Source of the DNA: CAVZZV01 sp963779845
Lineage (GTDB): Bacteria > Bacteroidota > Bacteroidia > Bacteroidales > GCA-2748055
Direction of reading: 5' to 3'
DNA length: 64,000 nucleotides
Assembly: GCA_963779845.1 (NCBI GenBank)
Contig: CAVZZV010000001.1
Span: 558,001-622,000, forward strand
The position numbers and the translations under genes are program-made. Shown one piece after another: positions 1-9,065 of this stretch (positions are counted from its first letter, which is position 1; each line of letters opens with the position of its first letter). The notes beneath the pieces are model-generated. The model was not told the origin of the DNA. It saw only the letters and a program-made list of their open reading frames with translations, and ran no database searches.

Positions 1-9
1 ATTAACAAT

Positions 10-624
10 ATGATAACCCTTCTAATCGTCGCCAGTACCGCCCTTATTTCCATAGTATGTTTTCAGCGCCCGGATTTATTCAACAAGCTCGATTTCGCTC
101 CCTACCGGGTAGCCCATAAAAAGGAATACTACCGGTTTTTATCCCATGTTTTCGTACATGCAGACTGGCTTCATCTAATAATCAATATGCTGGTCTTTTT
201 CTCCTTTGGAAGGGTTGTAGAAAGTAAATTTAACAATCCACAAGCAAGCGGGATTGGCTCTGGAGGAGGATTTTTATATATCCTTCTCTATTTCGGAGGT
301 GCCATAGTCGCATCGGTTTCCACCTTTTTTAAGCACAAGGATAACCCTAATTATGCAAGTGTAGGGGCATCGGGAGCAGTATCGGCGATCCTCTTTACCA
401 GCATATTATTCGGCCCGCTTGAGAAAGTCTATTTTTATGGTGTCCTGCCCGTTCCAGGAATAATTTTCGGTTTTTTATACCTGGCTTATGCCAGCTATAT
501 GGGACGTTCAGGAAGGGATAACATTAACCATGAAGCCCACTTCTGGGGCGCAGTTTTTGGATTTATTTTTCCCTTGCTTCTTCATCCCACCTTTATAATA
601 CCCCAATTTATAAATAGCTTTTAA
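10..624 (+). CDS. Rhomboid family intramembrane serine protease
   Basis: A 204-residue polytopic membrane protein that would cleave transmembrane substrates within the bilayer. Visible signatures are the GASGA motif with the nucleophile Ser121, the partner His177 in AHFWGAVFG, and HLIIN (His55, Asn59), the oxyanion-hole pair of the family. Hydrophobic segments fill most of the chain and length is normal for a minimal six-helix rhomboid. The start lies 10 bases into the window, so upstream context is unseen. The GmhB-like gene follows after 25 bases on the same strand and may be co-transcribed. The substrate cannot be inferred. Confidence 0.93.
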   Translation: MITLLIVASTALISIVCFQRPDLFNKLDFAPYRVAHKKEYYRFLSHVFVHADWLHLIINMLVFFSFGRVVESKFNNPQASGIGSGGGFLYILLYFGGAIVASVSTFFKHKDNPNYASVGASGAVSAILFTSILFGPLEKVYFYGVLPVPGIIFGFLYLAYASYMGRSGRDNINHEAHFWGAVFGFIFPLLLHPTFIIPQFINSF

Positions 625-649
625 CCTCAGGCCCGGAGATGAATGCCCT

Positions 650-1159
650 ATGACCAATACGCAAACAGAAATCAGAAAAACCAAAGCAGTTTTTTTTGAC
701 CGCGATGGGGTAATCAATAATGAAGAACATAATTATTATATTTTCCGGAAAGAGGATTTTCGTTTGAACCCAGGCATTGTAGAGGCAATGAAAAGCTTAC
801 GGGATAAAGGATTCATTTTTTTCATTATTTCAAATCAGGGAGGGATTGCAAAAGGGCTTTATTCCAGAGAAGATGTGGAACGGGTGCATGATTACCTGTG
901 CGGAATCCTTTCAGATTCAGGAATTGAACTTAAGGAAATCTACTATTGTCCCCATCACCCCCTTTTTGAAAAATGCCTCTGCCGAAAGCCCGGTACCTTG
1001 TTAATAGAAAAAGCTCTTTCCAGATTTACCATAGATGCATCACAATCCTGGTTTATCGGGGACAGGGATTCAGATATGGAGGCAGGCCAAAAAGCAGGAT
1101 TAAAAGTCTATAAGGTGAAGTCGAATCAGAATATGGCTTTGATAGGGAAGTTATCCTAA
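650..1159 (+). CDS. gmhB: HAD-IIIA phosphatase, D-glycero-D-manno-heptose 1,7-bisphosphate 7-phosphatase-like
   Basis: A 169-residue cytoplasmic HAD phosphatase. Motif I is FFDRDGVIN (Asp17 nucleophile, Asp19 acid/base), motif II is the Ser in IISNQGG (Ser61), and GDRDSD at 137-142 is motif IV. A zinc loop with Cys100, His102, Cys109 and Cys111 is the hallmark of the GmhB/histidinol-phosphatase subgroup. GmhB removes the 7-phosphate in ADP-heptose synthesis for lipopolysaccharide core. This fits the hldD gene at 16.7 kb, which acts two steps later, although the two are not linked. A histidinol-phosphatase role is the main alternative. The 3' end overlaps the convergent YqgE gene by 4 bases. 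Confidence 0.82.
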   Translation: MTNTQTEIRKTKAVFFDRDGVINNEEHNYYIFRKEDFRLNPGIVEAMKSLRDKGFIFFIISNQGGIAKGLYSREDVERVHDYLCGILSDSGIELKEIYYCPHHPLFEKCLCRKPGTLLIEKALSRFTIDASQSWFIGDRDSDMEAGQKAGLKVYKVKSNQNMALIGKLS

Positions 1160-1743
1160 TTCAATCCGGGATTGTCGGGAAAGTTTGCCCATACCTTGTA
1201 TTTATTGTCCATTTGTTTAAGGACATCACTCCAGAAGACTTCCTTTTCATTTTTCATGATTAATGCACTATCGATTTCTGCTACAAGCCATGCATTTTCA
1301 TCGATCTCCTGCTGAAGTTGATTGGCCGTCCATCCTGAATATCCCAGGAAAAAACGTATCTGGTCATTTTTGACACCCCCCGAGTCTACCATCATTTTTA
1401 ATGCAGCAAAATCGCCACCCCAGTAAATATTATTTTTCACCTCAACACTATTGGGAATATTCCCACCCAGGGTATGTAAAAAATGAATGGTATTCGTATT
1501 CACCGGTCCACCCAGGGATATCCCGGCATTAAGTACCGGAAAATCCTGAAGAACTTCGTTTAACTTTACCTCAATGGGTTTATTTAGCACAAAACCTATT
1601 GTCCCTTCCTCAGAATGTTCAGTTATTAGCACAACAGACCTGCTGAAATAGGCATCTTCCAGAAAAGGTTCAGAAATAAGCACCCGTCCCTGCTCAACCT
1701 TTTTATCGTTTTTGATTTTGAAAAAATCTATATTGAAGTCCAT
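1156..1743 (-). CDS. YqgE/AlgH family protein (DUF179)
   Basis: A 195-residue protein of the YqgE/AlgH family, widespread in Gram-negative bacteria and without a firmly established biochemical role. Family motifs seen are GFVLNKP at residues 50-56, LGGPV around 77-81 and FLGYSGW at 132-138. There is no signal peptide or membrane segment, so it should be cytoplasmic. It is convergent with the GmhB-like gene and stands alone. Some members are annotated as transcriptional regulators, but no DNA-binding motif is visible here. Confidence 0.9.
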   Translation of the reverse strand: MDFNIDFFKIKNDKKVEQGRVLISEPFLEDAYFSRSVVLITEHSEEGTIGFVLNKPIEVKLNEVLQDFPVLNAGISLGGPVNTNTIHFLHTLGGNIPNSVEVKNNIYWGGDFAALKMMVDSGGVKNDQIRFFLGYSGWTANQLQQEIDENAWLVAEIDSALIMKNEKEVFWSDVLKQMDNKYKVWANFPDNPGLN

Positions 1744-1948
1744 TTTTACCGAAAATTAAATAAAACATGAAATATTTATCGTCCAGCTAATATTATGCCA
1801 GTTTGCCCGGCATATAATGAAGATTTAAAGGAATTCATGAATCAATATTATAAAGACACAAAAATAGAGGAAATGGTTGCCATTAAACAGGGATTTAACA
1901 TAAAAAATAAATGTCTATCTTTCGGTTTTTAAAATACTCCCTCCATCC

Positions 1949-3415
1949 ATGGAAGAAAAAGGTAGGAATCCCTCGCTTGTCCAGTCACTTATCCCCATCA
2001 CTTTTCTTATTGCCCTACTATCCCTGAATGTACTATTTTTTGGGGAAAATACCCTCGATGGCTCTAATCAGATTGCGTTGATCCTTGCTTCAACAATCGG
2101 AGGATTATTCGCTATTCGTTTGGGGAATTCATGGGATACCATCCGCAACAGGATTGTCAAGTCCATAAGTTCTGCGATGCCTTCGATTTTAATCCTTCTT
2201 TTAATTGGTTCATTGGCAGGAACCTGGATGATTAGCGGGGTGGTACCCGCCATGATTTATTATGGTTTAAAAGTTTTTAATCCCACCATTTTTTTATTCG
2301 CTACGGTGATCATCACCGCTATTGTCTCTACAGTGACAGGCAGCTCCTGGTCGACAATAGCCACCATTGGGATCGCATTGATCGGCATTGGTAAAGCCCT
2401 TGGTTTCCAGGAAGGTATTGTGGCGGGGGCGATCATTTCCGGAGCCTATTTCGGCGATAAAATGTCCCCGCTCTCTGATACCACAAATCTTGCCCCGGCC
2501 ATTGCAGGAACTGATCTTTTTACCCATATCCGCTACATGGCGATTACCACCACGCCAAGTATTATCCTTACGCTTTTAATATTCCTGATTATTGGCTTTA
2601 CCGATGATCTTAGCAGCGAAGTACCGGATGTTTCCGGGGTGCTTTTCGCCATTGAGAACACATTTAATATTTCCTTACTTTTATTTTTGGTTCCACTTGG
2701 ACTCATCACCATCATTATCCTGAAAGTTCCTCCGCTGCCCTCCCTGCTTGCAGGCAGTTTGCTGGGGGGCCTGTTCGCGGTAATTTTTCAGCCGCATATT
2801 ATCCATGAAGTGGCTGGCGATACTTTCAGCTATTTTAAAGCCTCCTATGTAACAGTGATGAAAGCCATTTATGGAAAGGTTTCCATCACTACTTCAGACC
2901 CTATGGTTAATGAACTGTTATCGACCGGTGGAATGGCCGGTATGCTTAACACGGTGTGGCTTATACTAACTGCGATGATTTTCGGTGGAACCATGGAAGC
3001 GGCAGGGATGCTCCAGCGCATCAGCAGTTCTATAATCGGCTATGCAAAATCGACCGGTTCGCTCGTCGCCACTACTATTGCCACAAGCATATTTTTCAAT
3101 ATTACCGCCTCCGACCAATATATATCGATCGTCGTTCCCGGGCGCATGTTTTCGGATGTGTACCGACAAAGGGGATTAAAACCGGAAGTGCTGAGCCGTA
3201 CACTCGAGGACGGGGGTACCCTGACTTCTGTCCTTGTCCCATGGAATACCTGCGGGGCCACACAATCGCGTGTCCTGGGGGTAGCCACCATTGATTACCT
3301 TCCCTATGCTTTTTTCAATCTGGTAAATCCGGTCATAAGTATTATTATTGCCAGTATGAATTATAAGATCCGCAGGCTGGGCAAGGATGAACGTAAAATC
3401 GAAATAAGTGAATAA
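1949..3415 (+). CDS. nhaC: Na+/H+ antiporter, NhaC family
   Basis: A 488-residue inner-membrane antiporter with about a dozen hydrophobic segments. Family signatures are TGSSW at 130-134 and the acidic stretch GAYFGDKMSPLSDTTNLAP around 165-183. NhaC-type proteins exchange Na+ for protons, and some relatives exchange malate/lactate. Together with the Nqr sodium pump at 7.8-13.7 kb this implies an active Na+ cycle. About 205 bases upstream hold no gene, so it probably has its own promoter. A weak TATCTTTC at 1916-1923 is the only candidate I see. It converges on the E1 gene with a 3-base gap. Confidence 0.92.
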   Translation: MEEKGRNPSLVQSLIPITFLIALLSLNVLFFGENTLDGSNQIALILASTIGGLFAIRLGNSWDTIRNRIVKSISSAMPSILILLLIGSLAGTWMISGVVPAMIYYGLKVFNPTIFLFATVIITAIVSTVTGSSWSTIATIGIALIGIGKALGFQEGIVAGAIISGAYFGDKMSPLSDTTNLAPAIAGTDLFTHIRYMAITTTPSIILTLLIFLIIGFTDDLSSEVPDVSGVLFAIENTFNISLLLFLVPLGLITIIILKVPPLPSLLAGSLLGGLFAVIFQPHIIHEVAGDTFSYFKASYVTVMKAIYGKVSITTSDPMVNELLSTGGMAGMLNTVWLILTAMIFGGTMEAAGMLQRISSSIIGYAKSTGSLVATTIATSIFFNITASDQYISIVVPGRMFSDVYRQRGLKPEVLSRTLEDGGTLTSVLVPWNTCGATQSRVLGVATIDYLPYAFFNLVNPVISIIIASMNYKIRRLGKDERKIEISE

Positions 3416-3418
3416 CAA

Positions 3419-5836
3419 TTAGAAAATATCAGCATATTTATCCGGATCGCTTTCCCTCATCATACTATATGCCAGTTCAAAAACATCTTCGGCACTCGGA
3501 TTTGAGAAATAATCCCCATCTGTTCCATAGGCCGGACGATGTTCTTTCCCGGTAAGCGTCCGGGGTTCCGCATCCAGGAAATACCATGCTTTCTGCTCTT
3601 CCAGCACTTTTTGCATCATGTAGGCTGATGCCCCCCCGGGAACATCTTCATCGAAAAATATAACCCTGTTGGTTTTTTTAATGGATTTAAGGATCGAGTG
3701 GTGAATGTCGAATGGCAATAAGGTCTGAACATCGATAAGCTCAATGCTGATATCAAAATCCTTCAGCTGATCAATGGCCGATCTTGCAATCCTTACGCAA
3801 CTTCCATAAGTAACCAGGCTAATGTCGGTCCCTTCATGAATAATTTCGGGGATGCCCAGGGGGACACGGAATTCTGCGAGATTGGCAGGTATCTTCTCTT
3901 TAAGCCGGTATCCATTGAGCGGTTCGATTACCAATGCAGGGTCATCGCCTTCAAGAAGAGTATTGTAAAATCCAGCGGCACGCGTCATATCCCTTGGCAC
4001 ACATACATAGATCCCCCGTATGGAGTTGATGACCATGCTCAACGGAGAGCCGGAATGCCAAATCCCTTCAAGGCGATGTCCGCGGGTACGGATAATTAGC
4101 GGGGATGCCTGCCCTGCGCGGGTCCTGTAATGCAGGCTGGCCAGGTCGTCGCTCAAAGTTTGAAGCGCATATAACAAATAATCGAAATATTGAATTTCGG
4201 CGATGGGTCTTAGCCCCCTCAATGCAAGTCCTATTCCTTGCCCAATAATCGTTGTTTCCCGGATCCCGGTATCGGTTACCCTCCACTTACCGTATTTTTC
4301 CTGAAGCCCTTCAAGGCCTTTATTCACATCTCCGATTTTTCCGGTATCCTCACCAAAGGTTAATAGTCCCGGAACCCTGGCAAAAAGTCTGTCAAAGTTT
4401 TGCTGAAGAATTTCCCTGGCATTGACGAGAGAAGGATTTTCAGGATATTCGGGCGGAACAGCCGCAATTTTCACCGCTGCCCGCGGGGATTCATTGTAAA
4501 GTACAGAGCTGTATCTCTGGTAATTCTCTACCCGGTATTTCTCTATCCACTCTCCAATTTCTTTCTGCAGGCTCTTTCTAGAAGGACAGTCAATGCATAC
4601 ATTCCGTAAGATACGTCTGGCTGCTCTGAGGATGTCTTTCCGGCTAGGGTTTGTAATACGTTTTAAATCAACGGATAGGGATAATATTTTATCAAAATCG
4701 TCGGTTTTACAATGACAGGTTTTGCCTTCTGTTAAAGCCAGCAGTGAGTTCCGTTCCCTATTTATCGGATCTCTAAAATTCCTCCACGCTCCCTTCATTT
4801 TTTCAAGCGTTTCTTCAGCTGCTTCCGCCTCAATCGCATCAAGTTCCGATTCGTCAGAGAGTTTTTTCTCAATAATCCATGCGCGCATAATGGAAAGAGG
4901 ATCGTGCCTGCTTTCCCAGTCGAGTCTTTCCTTCGACTTGTACCTTTCATGGGAGCCGGAAGTGGAATGGCCGAATGGCTGGGTAAGTTCATCAACGTGA
5001 AATACTACCGGGACATGCTCCTCCCGGCAACGGCTAATCCCTTCATTGAACATTTTACACAAGCCGGGATAATCCCAGCCTTTTCCGTAGTAAATAAGGA
5101 TTCCATCCTGGCAGTCGGTTTTTACAAAACCCCGTAGTGCCTCTGATACGCTTGCTTTGACAATTTGAAATTCCCTGGTCACAGAAATTCCGTACCCATC
5201 GTCCCATACGGCCAGAGCAAGAGGAACCTGAAGGACAGCAGCTGCATTAACGGCTTCGAAAAAATGCCCTTCAGCAGTACTACCCTCCCCGATGGTACCA
5301 AAAGCCACCTCGTTCCCGTTTCGTGAAAAACCTGAATATTCATGAAGTGCAGGATTGTTCCGGTAAATTTTTGAAGCATATGCCAATCCCACCAGTCTGG
5401 GCATTTGGGCGGCTGTGGGAGAAAGATCGGAGGCGGAATTTTTTTGGTTTACCTGATTCTTCCAGGTCCCATCTGAATTAAGTTGGCGGGTCCCATAGTG
5501 GTTATTGAAAGAACGACCGCCATTACCCGGGTTCCGCTCCAAATCGGTATCCCCATACAATTGAGCGAAAAATTCTTCTACGGTAGCCATCCCGGTTGCG
5601 AACATGAATGTCTGGTCGCGGTAATACCCCGATCGCCAATCTCCGTCCACGAAATTTTTCGCGAAGGCTATCTGGGCGATCTCTTTTCCATCCCCAAAAA
5701 TACCAAATTTGGCTTTTCCGGTAAAGACCTCTTTACGGGCGAGAAGACTACATTGTCTGCTCATATGGGCAAGCCTGTAGTCATTTAATACTTCCGCCTG
5801 GAAATCATTGTCAGCTTTTATCTTTTCTTCATTCAT
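3419..5836 (-). CDS. Fused alpha/beta E1 of a branched-chain 2-oxo-acid dehydrogenase
   Basis: An 805-residue thiamine-diphosphate enzyme in which both E1 subunits are one polypeptide. Residues about 1-340 match the alpha subunit and about 470-800 match beta (FGEDTGKIGDVNKGL, later a transketolase C-terminal domain). The thiamine/Mg motif spans 183-214, beginning GEGS and ending WDDG. These replace the textbook GDG and NN, but acidic variants still allow Mg binding. The likely reaction is oxidative decarboxylation of 2-oxoisovalerate-type acids onto lipoylated E2, feeding branched-chain acyl-CoA and fatty acid synthesis. Neither E2 nor E3 is in this window. Exact 2-oxo-acid preference is inference. 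Confidence 0.9.
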   Translation of the reverse strand: MNEEKIKADNDFQAEVLNDYRLAHMSRQCSLLARKEVFTGKAKFGIFGDGKEIAQIAFAKNFVDGDWRSGYYRDQTFMFATGMATVEEFFAQLYGDTDLERNPGNGGRSFNNHYGTRQLNSDGTWKNQVNQKNSASDLSPTAAQMPRLVGLAYASKIYRNNPALHEYSGFSRNGNEVAFGTIGEGSTAEGHFFEAVNAAAVLQVPLALAVWDDGYGISVTREFQIVKASVSEALRGFVKTDCQDGILIYYGKGWDYPGLCKMFNEGISRCREEHVPVVFHVDELTQPFGHSTSGSHERYKSKERLDWESRHDPLSIMRAWIIEKKLSDESELDAIEAEAAEETLEKMKGAWRNFRDPINRERNSLLALTEGKTCHCKTDDFDKILSLSVDLKRITNPSRKDILRAARRILRNVCIDCPSRKSLQKEIGEWIEKYRVENYQRYSSVLYNESPRAAVKIAAVPPEYPENPSLVNAREILQQNFDRLFARVPGLLTFGEDTGKIGDVNKGLEGLQEKYGKWRVTDTGIRETTIIGQGIGLALRGLRPIAEIQYFDYLLYALQTLSDDLASLHYRTRAGQASPLIIRTRGHRLEGIWHSGSPLSMVINSIRGIYVCVPRDMTRAAGFYNTLLEGDDPALVIEPLNGYRLKEKIPANLAEFRVPLGIPEIIHEGTDISLVTYGSCVRIARSAIDQLKDFDISIELIDVQTLLPFDIHHSILKSIKKTNRVIFFDEDVPGGASAYMMQKVLEEQKAWYFLDAEPRTLTGKEHRPAYGTDGDYFSNPSAEDVFELAYSMMRESDPDKYADIF

Positions 5837-5960
5837 TCTGGACTATCCAAGTATGGTTAAAAGAGAAGATGAGATTCAAAGTTAAGGAGTTTTTTCACAA
5901 GATTTATGAAGATTGATGGAATAGTAAGGAAAGTTTCCGTTAAGTCAAAATTTTTTTATT

Positions 5961-5968
5961 TAAATTTG
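5961..5968 (+). promoter_or_regulatory. Bacteroidota -7 promoter element (TAAATTTG)
   Basis: Exact match to TAnnTTTG, the -7 element of Bacteroidota primary-sigma promoters, 38 bases before the small membrane protein at 6007. No clear -33 TTTG lies at the usual 19-21 base spacing, so support is partial. Confidence 0.4.
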
Positions 5969-6006
5969 TACCCTACTGACAATTAATAACTTTAAATAGT
6001 TCAACC

Positions 6007-6222
6007 TTGCTTAAGATTTTAGTTATAAGTATAGCATTGCTAAGCCTCTCTATCATAGGCCTGGCCTTCAACCTGCTCTTCAGGAAAGCACGAAAGTTCC
6101 CGGAATACAGGGTAGGGCATAATAAGGAGATGCGAAAACTCGGCATCACCTGTGTCAAACATGATGAAATTCGCTGCCACAAAAAGGGAATGAAATCAGA
6201 GGGGTGCGGCTCCTGTTCCTGA
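6007..6222 (+). CDS. Small cysteine-rich membrane-anchored protein near apbE
   Basis: A 71-residue protein read from a TTG start. Residues about 3-25 form one transmembrane helix followed by a basic stretch (RKARK). The tail carries Cys49, Cys57, Cys67 and Cys70, the last two as CGSCS. Its general plan matches the 58-residue NqrM-like gene 224 bases downstream, and GHNKEMRKLGITC is a motif I associate with small Bacteroidota proteins annotated only as membrane or secreted protein. Placement beside apbE and the nqr operon suggests a role in metal or flavin loading of Nqr. This is inference. The start codon is uncertain. Confidence 0.6.
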   Translation: MLKILVISIALLSLSIIGLAFNLLFRKARKFPEYRVGHNKEMRKLGITCVKHDEIRCHKKGMKSEGCGSCS

Positions 6223-6445
6223 TATTTCCATCTCAATTCACCTCCATTCATTTCTGTCTGGGTAATAGTGTTGATACTAAAAAGTCTGTCAACAGGATAA
6301 GGCTGGATCATACACAAATTAAGTCTGAACATTCGGTTGAAAAACTTGTTTAAAAGGCGAACGGAATCTTGTATGTGCGTCACGCTTATGGCAAAGGTGT
6401 ACCTAAAGATGATCCGATGGTATTTCACCACTTATTTGTAAAGCA

Positions 6446-6622
6446 ATGTTAAAAGTATTAATTCTCTCTATGATATTGATTGCTTTGGCACTTCTGGGCC
6501 TGGCGATAAAAATGCTCCTTAATAAAAAGGCTGAATTCAGCGGGGGAAATTGCAAAGCCTCTTCACCTGAACTCGAAAAAAGAGGAATTAGCTGTGGCTG
6601 CGGAGGAATGTGCAACGATTAA
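6446..6622 (+). CDS. nqrM: NqrM-like microprotein (Na+-NQR maturation, DUF539-like)
   Basis: A 58-residue protein. Residues about 3-25 are one transmembrane helix with a short basic segment after it. The tail has Cys36, Cys50, Cys52 and Cys56 in the pattern C-x13-C-x-C-x3-C, ending CGCGGMCND. Known NqrM proteins, needed to deliver iron to the membrane FeS site of NqrD/NqrE in Vibrio, are about 70 residues with one helix and a closely similar C-x(10-11)-C-x-C-x3-C tail. The gene is convergent with apbE (26-base gap) and next to the nqr operon, the usual neighbourhood. The assignment rests on motif and context, without a homology search. Confidence 0.6.
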   Translation: MLKVLILSMILIALALLGLAIKMLLNKKAEFSGGNCKASSPELEKRGISCGCGGMCND

Positions 6623-6647
6623 GATACGGCGACAAGCGCGGTGCAAT

Positions 6648-7658
6648 CTATTTTTTCTGGTCTTTTATCATTTTCTGCATTCCATCGGTAAAGTAAATCT
6701 GAAAACCTCCCTCCTCATCCCCATAGATCAGGTACGCTTCCAGTTCAGGGTGGCGAGCCAGTAATTCCTTTGAGCTATCCAGTCCCATGACCATGCATGC
6801 CGTGGCATAGGCATCCGCTACAATGCACTCATCGGCAATTATTGTTGCACTCAGTAAGGACCGGCGGGCAGGATACCCTGTTTTGGGATCGATAGAATGG
6901 GTATATTTTATCCCATCCTCTTCATAAAATTTTCTGTAATTTCCACTGGTTGCCAAAGATTTTCCATCAAGGAGGATAATAGCCTGCAAACTCATCCCTG
7001 GCATTAAATTGCCGAAAAATGGTTTGTCCAGTCCGATCTTCCAAACTTCATGGTGAGGATTCCTGCCTTTGGTCCTGACTTCGCCACCGATTTCAACCAT
7101 ATAGTTATGGATACCTTCATCCTCGAAAAATTCAGCCACAATGTCAACAGAATAGCCCTGTGCAATGGCATTGACATCGATTTCAATTTCCGGTTTGTCC
7201 TTAACAAGCCTGTTCCCGGAAATCCTTACTTTGTCCATTCCCACAAATTGCAATATACTATCGATAAGCATACTGTCTATCTGGCTTTTGACACCAGGGC
7301 CAAAACCCCACGAATTTACCAGCGGGAGAACGGTGATATCAAAGGCTCCGTCGGAGGCTTCGTATACTTCCCTGGCCACCTCAAAATTCCTTTTAAACAT
7401 AAAGTTGACCGAATCGGTTTCATTGCGGTTTAGCCGGGAAATGAGGCTTGATGGTTCGTAGGTAGAGAGGGATCTGTCGAAATCCTTAAGTATGGAGTCA
7501 ATGGCGAGGCTGTAATCGACAGAGTCGGTCGCTCCATAGGTAATATGGTAGCTTGTTCCCTGCGCAAAGCCCTCAATTTTCATATAATTGAAGACACGTG
7601 GTTGATTACAGGCCACAAGAGAAAAAAGGAAGGAAAGGATTATTATATTCTTTTTCAT
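6648..7658 (-). CDS. apbE: FAD:protein FMN transferase ApbE (lipoprotein)
   Basis: A 336-residue enzyme that attaches FMN through a phosphoester bond to threonines of NqrB and NqrC. An N-terminal lipoprotein signal ends in the lipobox LVAC with Cys17, so it should be anchored facing the periplasm, where its substrates lie. Family motifs include QGTSY (33-37), TYEPSSLISRLN (66-77), DVNAIAQGYSVD (161-172), GGE (191-193), and a C-terminal metal-site segment containing VADAYATA. It lies 130 bases downstream of nqrF on the same strand and could be the last gene of the nqr transcript. Both acceptor motifs, in NqrB and NqrC, are present. Confidence 0.95.
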   Translation of the reverse strand: MKKNIIILSFLFSLVACNQPRVFNYMKIEGFAQGTSYHITYGATDSVDYSLAIDSILKDFDRSLSTYEPSSLISRLNRNETDSVNFMFKRNFEVAREVYEASDGAFDITVLPLVNSWGFGPGVKSQIDSMLIDSILQFVGMDKVRISGNRLVKDKPEIEIDVNAIAQGYSVDIVAEFFEDEGIHNYMVEIGGEVRTKGRNPHHEVWKIGLDKPFFGNLMPGMSLQAIILLDGKSLATSGNYRKFYEEDGIKYTHSIDPKTGYPARRSLLSATIIADECIVADAYATACMVMGLDSSKELLARHPELEAYLIYGDEEGGFQIYFTDGMQKMIKDQKK

Positions 7659-7788
7659 TTTTTGATCATTTTAAACTGACATTTCATACTGGAGAAATTA
7701 CCTTCACATGATGGATATTGCTCCTCAGTTTATCGTTATGACTGACACTTAGTTGCCCCACTCCCCTACGGTGATGCGGCTTAAAGCG

Positions 7789-9042
7789 CTATCCCCCAAA
7801 ATCATCAAAATCAACCATTTCATTGGGAACCCCGAGATCATAAAGCATTTTCATTACAGCATCGTTCATCATCGGAGGGCCGCAAAGGTAGAATTCGATG
7901 TCTTCCGGTTCCTCGTGTTTGCTTAGGTATTCATCGTAAACGACCTGGTGGATGAACCCGGTATAACCCTGCCAGTTGTCTTCTTTTTTAGGTTCGGAAA
8001 GGGCTATATTGAATTTAAAATTCGGGAACTGTTTCTCGATTTGGCGAAACTCATCTTCATAGAAAATTTCGCGTTTGGAGCGTCCGCCGTACCAGTATGT
8101 TACTTTTCGGTTGGTCTTCAGAGTATGAAAAAGATGAAAGATATGCGATCGGAGAGGGGCCATTCCGGCACCCCCACCTATATAAACCATTTCGCGCCCG
8201 GTATCCTTGATGAAAAATTCGCCATAAGGACCGGAAATGGTCACTTTGTCCCCGGCTTTGCGCGAAAAGATGTATGATGAACAAATGCCGGGGTTTACTT
8301 TCATAAATTGACCTTTTCCCCGGTCCCAGGGGGGAGTAGCGATACGGATATTCAGCATTACAATGTTCCCTTCAGCGGGATGATTGGCCATGGAATACGC
8401 CCTGAAAGTCTCCTCTGAATTTTTCATTTTGAGATCCCACATTTTGAACTTGTCCCATTCGTCGCGGAACTCCTCTTCCACTTCAAATTTCTTAAAATCT
8501 ACTTCAACTTTGGGTACATCAATCTGCACATATCCACCTGATCTGAAATCGAGGGACTCCCCTTCCGGGAGTCTGACTTTAAATTCCTTTATAAAAGTGG
8601 CCACATTCCGGTTCGAAATAACTTCGCATTCCCACTTCTTAATCCCCATAACCTCTTCAGGCACTTTAATCACCATATCGTTACGCACCTTCACCTGACA
8701 TCCAAGACGCCAGTTGTCCTGTTGTTCTTTGCGCGTAAAAAACCCGGTTTCTGTCGGGAGAATTGATCCTCCTCCCTCAATCACCTGGCACTTGCACATG
8801 GCACAGGTACCCCCACCGCCACATGCCGACGGGAGAAATATACCCTGGGAGGAAAGTGTCGATAAAAGGGTTGTACCGGGCGATACCCCGAACTCTTTAT
8901 CATTTACCTTGAGATTCACCTCACCTTGAGGGGTGAGTTTGGATCTGGCAAATAAAAGTAAAATGACCAATGCCAGAATAATCAGCAAAAAGACTGTGAT
9001 GCTGATCAAGATAATCCCTAATTCAGAAACAAGAAGTGTCAT
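7789..9042 (-). CDS. nqrF: Na+-translocating NADH:quinone reductase subunit F
   Basis: A 417-residue electron-input subunit that oxidises NADH through FAD and a 2Fe-2S cluster. Residues 5-31 form an N-terminal membrane anchor. The ferredoxin domain ligands are Cys74, Cys80, Cys83 and Cys115. The reductase part has the flavin motif RAYSMAN (214-220), GPYGEF (271-276) and the NADH-binding GGGAGMAP (289-296). It ends in FDDFGG, an aromatic-acidic tail typical of NqrF. It is the last of six collinear nqr genes, 23 bases after nqrE. Confidence 0.97.
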   Translation of the reverse strand: MTLLVSELGIILISITVFLLIILALVILLLFARSKLTPQGEVNLKVNDKEFGVSPGTTLLSTLSSQGIFLPSACGGGGTCAMCKCQVIEGGGSILPTETGFFTRKEQQDNWRLGCQVKVRNDMVIKVPEEVMGIKKWECEVISNRNVATFIKEFKVRLPEGESLDFRSGGYVQIDVPKVEVDFKKFEVEEEFRDEWDKFKMWDLKMKNSEETFRAYSMANHPAEGNIVMLNIRIATPPWDRGKGQFMKVNPGICSSYIFSRKAGDKVTISGPYGEFFIKDTGREMVYIGGGAGMAPLRSHIFHLFHTLKTNRKVTYWYGGRSKREIFYEDEFRQIEKQFPNFKFNIALSEPKKEDNWQGYTGFIHQVVYDEYLSKHEEPEDIEFYLCGPPMMNDAVMKMLYDLGVPNEMVDFDDFGG

Positions 9043-9065
9043 ATTTCGTTAATTCCTTAATATTA

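Noticed and set aside
5973..6431. 152-codon minus-strand frame covering the two small Cys-rich genes
   Set aside because: It is antisense to the TM/Cys microproteins, has no recognisable domain, and contradicts the coding pattern of the plus-strand genes.
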